NCBI GenBank assembly: GCA_963779325.1 | Contig: CAVZXS010000009.1 | Coordinates: forward strand, 1 to 64,000 | Direction: 5' to 3' | Length of the DNA stretch: 64,000 nucleotides | Source of the DNA: CAVZXS01 sp963779325 | GTDB lineage: Bacteria > Bacteroidota > Bacteroidia > Chitinophagales > Chitinophagaceae | In this document: positions 29,558 through 37,700 of the stretch, one piece after another | Numbering within the stretch: the first letter of the stretch is position 1 | Layout: each line of letters starts with the position of its first letter | Translations under genes and position numbers: made by a program | Notes under the pieces: generated by a model | What the model was told of the DNA's origin: nothing | Database searches by the model: none | The model's input: the letters and a program-made list of their open reading frames with translations, nothing else

Positions 29558-30589
29558 TTGAATAACTCTCCCCAAGCAGCTATTGTAATTCTTAATTGGA
29601 ACGGCCAAAAATTTCTTGAAAAGTTTTTACCTTCTGTTAGGGCGTCTTCTTATGATAATTTTAAAATCATTGTTGCAGATAACGGATCTTCGGATAACTC
29701 GGTTCTTTTTTTAGAAACGAAATATCCCGATATTGAATTGATTCTTTTACCGGAGAATTACGGTTTTGCCAAGGGATATAACCTGGCTTTAGAAAAAACA
29801 GAAGCGGATTATTATATTATACTTAATTCGGATGTAGAAGTGGAACCCGACTGGATAGAACCAATGGTAAAACTGCTGGAAAGCGATAAAACCATCGCGG
29901 CTTGTCAACCCAAACTGCTATCGTATAATAACAAAGAATTTTTTGAATATGCCGGCGGCGCCGGCGGATGGTTGGACGCCTATGGTTACCCGTTTGCCAA
30001 AGGACGTGTATTTGATATACAGGAAAAAGATACAGGGCAGTATGATCAATCGGAACCCATTTTTTGGGCCAGCGGTGCAGCACTGTTTATCAGGGCTTCG
30101 GTATTTAAAGAAATGAAAGGGTTTGATGAATATTTTTTTGCTCACCAGGAGGAAATAGATTTATGCTGGCGCATGCAATTGGCAGGGTATAAAATTTACA
30201 GTTGTCCACAGTCAGTAGTTTATCATGTGGGCGGGGGTACACTGCCAAGGGGTAATTCAAAAAAAACATACCTCAATTTCAGGAATAACACTGTAATGAT
30301 GTACAAAAACATGCCTTGGTCGGAAAAATGGTGGAAACTGCCTTTTAGAAATCTTTTGGATGCGATATCAGCCTGGAAAGGCTTGCTGACAGGCGATGCG
30401 GGATACTTTGTAGCCATCGCAAGAGCGCATGCGGCATTTGCAAAATGGTTAGTTTTTAAGCAGCGAAAGAGTGTTTTTCCTAAAAAAAGAGATGGCCGGC
30501 TGCTGGGTTATTACAAAGGAAATATGGTATGGCAGCACTTTATGAAAAAGAAAAAGTATTTCAGTGAAATAATTAAAAACGGATTGTAA
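29558..30589 (+). CDS. Glycosyltransferase family 2
   Basis: A 343-residue GT-A type enzyme that would add a sugar to a cell-surface glycan; donor and acceptor are unknown. The nucleotide-binding start VILNWNGQKFLEKFL, the ADNGSSDNS loop, the DxD-like LNSDVEVEPDW and the acceptor-site region EEIDLCWRMQLAGY match rhamnosyltransferase-like GT2 proteins. The C-terminal 90 residues are basic and amphipathic, suggesting membrane contact. Translation appears to start at TTG 29558 (TTG AAT AAC), since no ATG or GTG is suitably placed. A TATTTTTG promoter box lies about 20 bases before it (29529-29536), so the message would have a very short leader. Confidence 0.9.
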   Translation: MNNSPQAAIVILNWNGQKFLEKFLPSVRASSYDNFKIIVADNGSSDNSVLFLETKYPDIELILLPENYGFAKGYNLALEKTEADYYIILNSDVEVEPDWIEPMVKLLESDKTIAACQPKLLSYNNKEFFEYAGGAGGWLDAYGYPFAKGRVFDIQEKDTGQYDQSEPIFWASGAALFIRASVFKEMKGFDEYFFAHQEEIDLCWRMQLAGYKIYSCPQSVVYHVGGGTLPRGNSKKTYLNFRNNTVMMYKNMPWSEKWWKLPFRNLLDAISAWKGLLTGDAGYFVAIARAHAAFAKWLVFKQRKSVFPKKRDGRLLGYYKGNMVWQHFMKKKKYFSEIIKNGL

Positions 30590-30633
30590 GTTTTTACTCT
30601 TTAACCATTATTTTTGCCAAATAAATTTATACC

Positions 30634-30852
30634 ATGGATCGTCAACAGGAATACCGCCGGGAGTTACAAAAGGTTCAGGACAAGGACTTTGCTCACGACC
30701 GGGTTTCATCTTCAGCTTTTCTGTTTTATTTGCAGGTTGCCTGTATAGTAGCATTCATATTCGGCAGTTGTTATATGCTTTCAACTAAGCGGTTTAATAA
30801 GTCAGAACCAACTGTTCCCGAAAGCTCTTTATATACACCAAAGTATAAGTAA
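30634..30852 (+). CDS. Small single-span membrane protein, unknown
   Basis: A 72-residue protein: a charged N-terminal helix (about 1-24), one membrane span (about 28-49, SAFLFYLQVACIVAFIFGSC) and a polar tail ending in tyrosine- and lysine-rich YTPKYK. It starts 44 bases after the glycosyltransferase and has its own TATTTTTG box at about 30607-30614. I do not recognise a family. The clean start codon and membrane topology support it as real, but without homology evidence. Confidence 0.55.
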   Translation: MDRQQEYRRELQKVQDKDFAHDRVSSSAFLFYLQVACIVAFIFGSCYMLSTKRFNKSEPTVPESSLYTPKYK

Positions 30853-30887
30853 GCCCTGAAAAATTTTTTTAAAAAGGCAGCAATCCC

Positions 30888-30895
30888 TATTTTTG
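30888..30895 (+). promoter_or_regulatory. Bacteroidota -7 box (TATTTTTG) before tRNA-Gly
   Basis: It matches the TAnnTTTG consensus known for the primary sigma factor of Bacteroidota. A T-rich tract at 30864-30870 lies in the -33 position. It is 78 bases upstream of the mature tRNA. Confidence 0.5.
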
Positions 30896-30973
30896 CCGCC
30901 CCTCAGTTGTTTTGATTGATCGGGCAACTTGGAGGAAGAGATTTAGGGAGTTTTTTGAAAGTTCTTTATAAAA

Positions 30974-31046
<73 letters not shown>

Positions 31047-31050
31047 CTAA

Positions 31051-31077
31051 ATCCCGCTGAAAGGCGGGATTTTTTTT
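31051..31077 (+). terminator. Terminator after tRNA-Gly
   Basis: ATCCCGC (31051-31057) and GCGGGAT (31064-31070) form a hairpin followed by seven T residues. Confidence 0.88.
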
Positions 31078-31103
31078 CAGGTTTCTATAGGTAATTTAGT
31101 ATT

Positions 31104-31185
31104 GCCCCGGTGGTCCCGATAGTTATCGGGATGGTAGACACGCCCCGATTGAAATCGGGGTGACCCGCAAGTTTCGTAACGGTTC
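31104..31185 (+). pseudogene. Degenerate tRNA-Leu copy carrying two palindromes
   Basis: Compared with the intact tRNA-Leu(UAA) at 31213, this copy shares GCCCCGGTGGT, TGGTAGACACG and CGTAACGGTTC in the same order. The D-loop bases between the first two blocks are replaced by the palindrome TCCCGATA-gt-TATCGGGA (31114-31131). The anticodon arm is replaced by CCCCGATT-ga-AATCGGGG (31143-31160). The 3' half of the T-arm and the acceptor strand are missing, so it cannot form a tRNA. Confidence 0.75.
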
Positions 31186-31212
31186 TTTGTAAAATTGGTT
31201 TTTAATATAATT

Positions 31213-31298
31213 GCCCCGGTGGTGGAATTGGTAGACACGCAGGACTTAAAATCCTGTGGACAGCAATGTCCGTAACGGTTCAACTCCGTTCCGGGGCA
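31213..31298 (+). tRNA. tRNA-Leu (anticodon TAA)
   Basis: A class II tRNA with acceptor GCCCCGG/CCGGGGC, D-arm GGAATTGGTAGACACGC, anticodon stem CAGGA/TCCTG with loop CTTAAAA, a long variable arm and T-arm ACGGTTCAACTCCGT. Its 3' half (from 31256) starts the 348-bp tandem unit. Confidence 0.96.
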
Positions 31299-31303
31299 CA
31301 ATT

Positions 31304-31325
31304 AAAAGCAACGAGGGTTGCTTTT
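31304..31325 (+). terminator. Hairpin after tRNA-Leu(TAA)
   Basis: AAAAGCAAC-gagg-GTTGCTTTT, followed by a short T/G-rich tract. Probable tRNA terminator, only 7 bases before the GIY-YIG start codon. It is repeated at 31652-31673. Confidence 0.7.
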
Positions 31326-31332
31326 GTTGTTT

Positions 31333-31581
31333 ATGTACTTTGTTTACATCTTATACTCTGAAAAATGTGACCGCTATTATGTTGGTTATGCCTCGGATGT
31401 TAACATTCGCTTAGTAAGGCATAATAGTGGATATGTTGCAGCCACTAAAAATTGCAGGCCATATATAATAAAAGCTGCTAAATACTTTGCTACAGAAATA
31501 GAGGCCCGAAAAGAAGAACTTCGTTTAAAGAAAATGAAAAGCAGAATTTATTTAGAATCATTGATAGCAGGAAATTGGTAG
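31333..31581 (+). CDS. GIY-YIG nuclease family protein, copy 1
   Basis: The 82-residue single-domain protein starts at ATG 31333 (MYFVYILYSEKCDRYYVGYA), which carries the paired YIL...YVG signature of GIY-YIG nucleases. The catalytic arginine is probably in VNIRLVRHN, and the metal-binding glutamate is probably in EIEARKEELRLK. Such small UvrC-like proteins are common in Bacteroidota; their role is not established. The gene begins right after the tRNA-Leu hairpin. Its last codons and TAG stop (GGAAATTGGTAG) coincide with a tRNA-Leu D-arm sequence, as if the gene had been placed inside a tRNA-Leu copy. A longer frame starting at TTG 31318 would begin inside the hairpin and is unlikely. Confidence 0.87.
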   Translation: MYFVYILYSEKCDRYYVGYASDVNIRLVRHNSGYVAATKNCRPYIIKAAKYFATEIEARKEELRLKKMKSRIYLESLIAGNW

Positions 31582-31646
31582 TCACGCCCCGATCTTAATC
31601 GGGGTGGACAGCAATGTCCGTAACGGTTCAACTCCGTTCCGGGGCA
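31573..31646 (+). pseudogene. tRNA-Leu fragment lacking the 5' acceptor strand
   Basis: It contains a D-arm-like AATTGGTAGTCACGC, then CCCCGAT-ctta-ATCGGGG in place of the anticodon arm, then variable arm, T-arm and acceptor 3' strand identical to the intact tRNA-Leu(UAA). With no 5' acceptor partner upstream it should not fold as a tRNA. It overlaps the 3' end of nuclease copy 1. Confidence 0.8.
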
Positions 31647-31680
31647 CAATTAAAAGCAACGAGGGTTGCTTTTGTTGTTT

Positions 31681-31929
31681 ATGTACTTTGTTTACATCTT
31701 ATACTCTGAAAAATGTGACCGGTATTATGTTGGTTATGCCTCGGATGTTAACGTTCGCTTAGTAAGGCATAATAGTGGATATGTTGCAGCCACTAAAAAT
31801 TGCAGGCCATATATAATAAAAGCTGCTAAATACTTTGCTACAGAAATAGAGGCCCGAAAAGAAGAACTTCGTTTAAAGAAAATGAAAAGCAGAATTTATT
31901 TAGAATCATTGATAGCAGGAAATTGGTAG
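31681..31929 (+). CDS. GIY-YIG nuclease family protein, copy 2
   Basis: Second copy of the 82-residue GIY-YIG protein. It differs from copy 1 by one synonymous change (CGC to CGG) and one replacement (Ile to Val in VNxRLV). Both copies are intact, so both could be expressed; expression could depend on read-through of the tRNA hairpins. After its stop codon the D-arm-like sequence and the left half of the palindrome recur, then unique sequence begins at 31950. Confidence 0.87.
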   Translation: MYFVYILYSEKCDRYYVGYASDVNVRLVRHNSGYVAATKNCRPYIIKAAKYFATEIEARKEELRLKKMKSRIYLESLIAGNW

Positions 31930-31973
31930 TCACGCCCCGATCTTAATCGCTTTAAATTTTTATATCTAAAGCA

Positions 31974-32816
31974 TTATTTCGAAAAAACATACTTGTATTC
32001 AATCTTACCTGTAAGTTCTTTATCCCTGTTATAAACGGCTTCTTTTGTTTTTAGCCCCGCTTCATTATACAGGTACCTCCATATTATATAGCCTGTTTGT
32101 TTGCCGGGTACCGTTGTTATTTTTTGAATAACATTATTCTTTTCATCGTACTCAAACATATAATCGGGCAACAGCATTTGCGCCTTGGTATTGTATCTTA
32201 CTATATCTGTAAGGCGGTTCATATCATCATAATAATAAAGAACAGGTTCGCCTTCTTCGCCGCGTACTATCGGTTTTTCTTCTATTACATTTCCGTTTTC
32301 GTCCAATTGCAAATGAATTGTAACGGTATCGCTGCCGTTTTTTATGCGAAACATTTTTACGGGCTTATCTTTAGTATTGTACACCCATACATGTTCTTCG
32401 GTCTCGTTAATATTTTTATCCGCGGAACTTACTTCAAACTTTATCCGGGACGGCAGCTTCATTTCGTTATATGTAAAATGTCTTTTGCTTACTACGTACG
32501 CCCCGGAATCGATGGTAGTAACTATATTGCCGCCGGCATCCGTCAAATAATAAAATGTACTTGAACCTGCCTCTTCGGTAACATTAGTAATCTTTAATTG
32601 GTTGACCGCTGCGGAGAACAGCTGCTCTTCCTTAAATTCTTCCGAACGGCTGCCATCGGGTTTTATGCCGGTAGCCGAAACCGACAGCACTTTTTGCCCC
32701 CGGTATGTTTGCAGTAAATGATTGCTTTCTAAAGTGCCGATGATATCTTTATAATAGTACTGCGCATCGGCAGCGGTAAAAACAGTAAGGAAAACAACAA
32801 TAAGCATGCTTTTCAT
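31974..32816 (-). CDS. Secreted protein with YD/RHS-like strands, unknown
   Basis: A 280-residue protein with a signal peptide (about 1-18, ending FTAADA). The mature part is strand-rich with repeated YxYDDMNRLTDIVRY and FEYDEKNNVIQKI-type motifs that resemble RHS/YD repeats and MORN-like sheets, common in secreted Bacteroidota proteins. No enzyme motif is visible. It stands alone, transcribed toward the GIY-YIG cluster. Function unknown; an extracytoplasmic scaffold or binding protein is the most that can be inferred. Confidence 0.75.
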   Translation of the reverse strand: MKSMLIVVFLTVFTAADAQYYYKDIIGTLESNHLLQTYRGQKVLSVSATGIKPDGSRSEEFKEEQLFSAAVNQLKITNVTEEAGSSTFYYLTDAGGNIVTTIDSGAYVVSKRHFTYNEMKLPSRIKFEVSSADKNINETEEHVWVYNTKDKPVKMFRIKNGSDTVTIHLQLDENGNVIEEKPIVRGEEGEPVLYYYDDMNRLTDIVRYNTKAQMLLPDYMFEYDEKNNVIQKITTVPGKQTGYIIWRYLYNEAGLKTKEAVYNRDKELTGKIEYKYVFSK

Positions 32817-32919
32817 CAGAACAGATTTTGATACAGGGCCAAAAATAGCCGTAATTCCTTATTAACGAAAAAGAAATACTTCTTGTATAATTTGTACTTA
32901 TTTTTAAGAAAAATTAAAA

Positions 32920-33981
32920 GTGTCTCATATACCTCTACGGAAAGAGAAAGATTGTTTAAACTGCGGCGTGATGGTCCACGGCCGCTATTGCCATTTATGC
33001 GGGCAGGAAAATATTGTACCCAAAGAAAGCTTCGGGTATTTAGTAAAGCATTTCTTTTACGACATCACCCATTTTGACGGTAAATTTTTTGAAACGATGA
33101 AGTATCTTCTTATCAGACCCGGTTTTTTGACAAAAGAGTATGGTAAGGGCAGAAGAGCCGGTTATTTAAACCCAATTAAAATGTATGTTTTTACATCAGC
33201 GTTCTTTTTCCTGATATTTTTTTCTTTTATGAATCCGGGTAATCTTGATGTAAAAAGTGACTTTCAAATAAATAAAAAAACATTTGCTGAAATCAATGAA
33301 ATGGATTCCGTTAGTTTCGCAAACTTTACTGCTGCCATAAACCTGGCTGATAAGAAAATAGCCCGGCCAATGACAAGAGGCGAGTTTGGAAAATATAAAG
33401 ACAGCTTAATACAGAATCGCGGTCTCATGTTTACTGATAAGGAGTATAAAACAAAAAAAGAGTATGATTCGCTTCTTGCCTTGGGAGTAAAGAAACATAA
33501 TTGGGTTGAGCGCCAACTTATTTATAAACAAATTGCACTGAATACAAAGTACAATAGCAATAAAACTCAAATAATAAATGCCTTCAAGGATAAATTACTG
33601 CATACATTGCCGCAGTTGTTTTTTATTTCGCTGCCATTCCTTGCTTTACTGTTAAAGTCGCTCTACATAAGAAGAAAACAGTTTTATTATGTCAATCACG
33701 GTATTTTCAGTATTCACCTGTACATTTTTCTCTTTATTATCTTTTTGGTTTTGTTCGGTATCACACGGTTAAATGAAGAACTTAATTTGGGAGTATTGAA
33801 TTTTATTACGTCGCTGCTCATTTTTGGTATATTTGTTTATGAATATTTTGCGTTGAAAAATTATTACAGGCAAGGATGGTTTAAAACATTTATCAAATTT
33901 TTACTGCTGAATACTCTTTTCATAATTGTATTGTCTATTCTGTTTATCGTATTTACTTTCTTTTCCCTTTTTAATATTTAA
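32920..33981 (+). CDS. DUF3667-type membrane protein with N-terminal zinc ribbon
   Basis: A 353-residue protein. Cysteines in CLNCGVMVHGRYCHLCGQ (residues 12-29) form a likely zinc ribbon, followed by the family stretch HFFYDITHFDGKFFETMKYLL and RPGFLTKEYGKGRRAGYLNPIKMYVF. There are about five membrane spans, one near 90-108 and a cluster from about 230 to the end. The family is typical of Bacteroidota and uncharacterised. Translation appears to start at GTG 32920. The mazG gene begins 4 bases after the stop, so these two and the following kinase gene form a probable three-gene operon. Confidence 0.85.
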   Translation: MSHIPLRKEKDCLNCGVMVHGRYCHLCGQENIVPKESFGYLVKHFFYDITHFDGKFFETMKYLLIRPGFLTKEYGKGRRAGYLNPIKMYVFTSAFFFLIFFSFMNPGNLDVKSDFQINKKTFAEINEMDSVSFANFTAAINLADKKIARPMTRGEFGKYKDSLIQNRGLMFTDKEYKTKKEYDSLLALGVKKHNWVERQLIYKQIALNTKYNSNKTQIINAFKDKLLHTLPQLFFISLPFLALLLKSLYIRRKQFYYVNHGIFSIHLYIFLFIIFLVLFGITRLNEELNLGVLNFITSLLIFGIFVYEYFALKNYYRQGWFKTFIKFLLLNTLFIIVLSILFIVFTFFSLFNI

Positions 33982-33985
33982 ATAA

Positions 33986-34762
33986 ATGACAGACAAAACT
34001 GCGGAGGCGTTTACAAGACTGGTGCAAATAATGAATGAACTGAGAGAAAAATGCCCCTGGGATAAAAAACAAACCATTGAAACACTTCGTCAACTTACTA
34101 TAGAGGAAACCTATGAGCTAACCGATGCCATTACGGAAAAAGATTGGAAAGGTATTAAAGAGGAGTTGGGCGATTTGATGCTGCATATTGTTTTTTACGC
34201 CAAAATAGGGAAAGAGGAAAACCGTTTTACATTGGATGAAGTATTGAATGCTGTTTGTGATAAACTGGTAGCAAGGCATCCGCATATTTACAGCGATGTA
34301 AAAGTTGACAATGATGAAGATGTAAAAAGAAATTGGGAAAAATTGAAAATGAAGGAAGGTAAGCAATCCGTTTTGAGCGGCGTGCCCAAGTCATTACCGG
34401 CTACGGTAAAAGCTATGCGGCTACAGGAAAAAGCTAAGCAAGTGGGTTTTGAGTGGGAAAATAAAAACCAAGTATGGGAAAAAGTGGAGGAGGAAATGAA
34501 TGAGTTAAAGGAAGCCATACAAACCGGGGAGCAGGAAAAAATAGAGGACGAATACGGCGACCTTATTTTCTCCTTGATTAATTATGCACGGTTTTTGCAA
34601 GTAGATGCCGAAAATGCGCTTGAACGAACCAATAAGAAATTTATCTACCGTTTTACAGAAATGGAAAAGCTGGCAATGAGTAAGGGATATGACCTGAACG
34701 AAATGTCGCTGGAAGAAATGGATGCCATTTGGAATACTGTAAAACTACAAGCCAATAAGTGA
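33986..34762 (+). CDS. mazG: Nucleoside triphosphate pyrophosphohydrolase MazG
   Basis: Hydrolyses NTPs and dNTPs to monophosphates, housecleaning the nucleotide pool. The 258-residue protein has two MazG domains. The first has CPWDKKQT, EETYEL and EELGDLMLHIVFYAKI with the metal-binding acidic residues; the second has EEEMNELKEAI and EDEYGDLIFSLINYARF. The length is as expected. The stop codon overlaps the GTG start of the downstream kinase by 4 bases (GTGA), a sign of translational coupling. Confidence 0.96.
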   Translation: MTDKTAEAFTRLVQIMNELREKCPWDKKQTIETLRQLTIEETYELTDAITEKDWKGIKEELGDLMLHIVFYAKIGKEENRFTLDEVLNAVCDKLVARHPHIYSDVKVDNDEDVKRNWEKLKMKEGKQSVLSGVPKSLPATVKAMRLQEKAKQVGFEWENKNQVWEKVEEEMNELKEAIQTGEQEKIEDEYGDLIFSLINYARFLQVDAENALERTNKKFIYRFTEMEKLAMSKGYDLNEMSLEEMDAIWNTVKLQANK

Positions 34763-37700
34763 AACCCTCATTAAAAAATATTTTTTTCAGTAAGTACAGC
34801 CTGCTTTTGCCGGCCGCGGCTCTTTTTTTATTATCTAATTTCTTCAATTCGTATTATTCCAACAGTTCATCGCTGGTAAGAAACGGGCAGGCCCTTCAGC
34901 AATACATTCATAATATGGAAAGGGCTGTTAATGCCTTTTACACGGATACCGCTACAATAAAAAAACTGATTAATGAAAATGAGACACTGCCCGAATTTGA
35001 AAACATAACAAAATCGGGTTTTGGTGTTTACCTCTATACAAATGACTTTTACGGCAACTATACCCTCCGATTTTGGAGCGACCAGCGGGTTGTTCCCGAC
35101 TCAATGGCCTTTCGGTACGAAGACGGAGAGCATTATCAAAAGCTTCCCAACGGCTATTACGAAACTATAAAACGTAAAATTTTTCTTTCGGATGCTGATT
35201 CGGTAACCGCAGTGTCATTGATTCCGATACAATATGATTTTTATGTAGAGAATGAAAATTTAGGGAATAATTTTATTTATGATAAAAAGGCGGATCAAAA
35301 AATAATAATAAGTAAAGATAAAGATACCACTGACTTTCCTATTCGGACCCTTACGGGCAAAACATTATTTTATATTGATAAAAAAGCGGGGAGCGAACTT
35401 CCTGTCAGCAACACACTGACTTTTTCGCTCAGGTTAGCCGCCTTTATTCTTTTATTCATCTTCTTTTTTTTAATAGCCGATGATATAGCGACAAGAGGGA
35501 AATTGGGACTCGGGCTTGTCTTTCTTGTCATTACATTTATAGGAGTAAGATTGGTGCTTTATTATTTTCCCGCTATTTTAAATCTTCGCCGGTTCGAATT
35601 GTTTAATCCCGGTATTTACAGCTCGGGTGTTATTCTAAAATCGCTCGGCGATATATTGATTAATGCGTTATTACTTTGCTGGATAGCTACTTTTATATGG
35701 TCCAGAACGGGTAAACGTATTGTAAATATTACTATCAATCCGAAATTGAAATGGCTGACGGGCATTATTTCATTAATGGCACTGACACTGGCTACGCTTG
35801 TACTGGCCGATGTTATAAAAAACCTGGTAGCCGATTCAAATATTTCTTTTGATGTTACCGATTTTGACAGCATAACCCGGTACAGTGTTATCGGTTTTAT
35901 TGTATTGGCTTGTTTGTCGCTGGCATTCTTTTATTTTACGCGTATCCTTTTCTACTTTGTATTCGCGGTATTCAAAAAAAGGCAATGGATTATTTTTCTG
36001 GTTATCAGTTTAACTGGTTTGTCCTATCTCACCCTGCGCGGCAATAACCCGGTAGTGCAGTTTTATTTATTCGTTTTATTCTGGTTATTATTTTACACCT
36101 GGCTGTTCATGCAGGAAAACTTTGTAATAAACCGCCTGCGGATTAATATGGCGGGTATTTTATTCTGGATATTTCTGTTCTCTGCATCTATTGCTTCGGT
36201 AATATTATTGGTAAATAAAAATAAGGAATGGAATATACGTAAGAACGTGGCTGAAAAACTGGCGCTGCAATATGACCCGGCGAGTGAATTATTACCAAGC
36301 ATTGCCGTTGCTTATTTTGACAGAGATTTTCTAACGCAAAATTTTCACCGGTTTTTTGATAAAGAGGTAAATGCGTATTTGCGTGACAGTATTATACGTC
36401 AAAATTTTAAAGGCTATCTCAGCCGGTTCAATACGCGTATTTATGTATATGATAAGTTTGATAAAGGCATTTTTAATGACGAGCCTTCATCCTACGGCAT
36501 GATGAATGCTGCTACGCTGGTAGAGGCTAAGCCTACAAGTTTTGAAGATTTGTACCGTTACGAAACATCGTACGACAAACTTTCTTATATATTCAGACGC
36601 GAAGCTTATGATTCGGCAGGCAGAAAAATCGGTACTTTGTTTATCCGCTCCGACCCCAAGAAACATTCTTCCGATGCATTGTACTCGGAACTTTTCAGGC
36701 AGATAAAAGATAAGAATGACCCTGAAGCATCGGCTTTGTATTCCTATGCCATTTATAATAATCTTCGATTAACCATTTCTTCATCCAAGTATCCGTTTGC
36801 TACATCTATTACCGAAAAACAATTGCCGGCCGAAGAGTTTAAGAAAATAAAAACCAATGATGAAGATGAGCTGTGGCACAGGGCGGGCAAAGATAAAGTG
36901 GTGGTAGTGGTTAAGAAAAAAGATTCGTTTATAGAAGCCATCACGCTTTTCTCCTGGCTGTTTTGCGCTTTCCTGTTCCTGGTAGTTTTGATGCAGGTAA
37001 TTTCTTTATTTATCCGGGTTATTACAGGCCGTCAGCAGTTCAGGAAAGTAATGCGGCTTAATATCCGTTCGCAGGTACACGGCACCATCATCTTTATCAG
37101 TTTACTTTCATTTATCATCATCGGCGCCGCCACTATATCTTTTTTTAAACAACGCTACAGAACCAATAACAGCGATAAGCTGAGCCGGACGATGAGCATA
37201 GTGGTAAAAGAAATGAAGAAGAACATAGGCGAGCACCAGGTGTTTGATGATGCGCTTGCTATATATGATTCTGCGGCGAATCTTAAAATGCAGAAATTGG
37301 CTGATGAAATAGCTGATATACATAATGTGGATGTGAATGTGTTTGATACATTGGGAAACTTGCAGGTATCATCGGACGCGGATGTATACACAAAAGGGAT
37401 ATTCAGCCGTAAAATGCACCCGCTGGCATTTTATAATCTTGATCGCCTGCACCACATTGAGCATATACAGCAGGAAGAAATAGGAAATTTTTCTTATCCC
37501 AGTATTTATGCACCTGTGCGCAATACAAGCGGCATTGTGTATTGCTATGTCAACGTTCCTTTTTTTAATACGCAAAACGATCTTAATCTTGAAATATCTA
37601 ATTTCCTTGTTGCTATCATCAATCTTAACGCATTTATATTTTTGATCGCGGGTATTATCGCATTATTTATTACCAACCGTATTACCAATTCTTTTTCGTT

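Larger units (their letters stand above)
31256..31949 (+). repeat. Tandem duplication, 348-bp period: tRNA-Leu 3' half + GIY-YIG gene
   Basis: Bases 31256-31601 match 31604-31949 with only two substitutions that I can find. The unit runs from the variable arm of tRNA-Leu through its T-arm, acceptor strand and hairpin, then the nuclease gene, then a D-arm-like sequence, and ends in the palindrome CCCCGAT-ctta-ATCGGGG (31587-31604; its left half recurs at the end of copy 2). The near identity indicates a recent event. Confidence 0.9.

Noticed and set aside
31318..31332. TTG start for GIY-YIG copy 1 (and its equivalent in copy 2)
   Set aside because: It lies inside the hairpin stem after the tRNA; ATG 31333 gives the usual family N-terminus.
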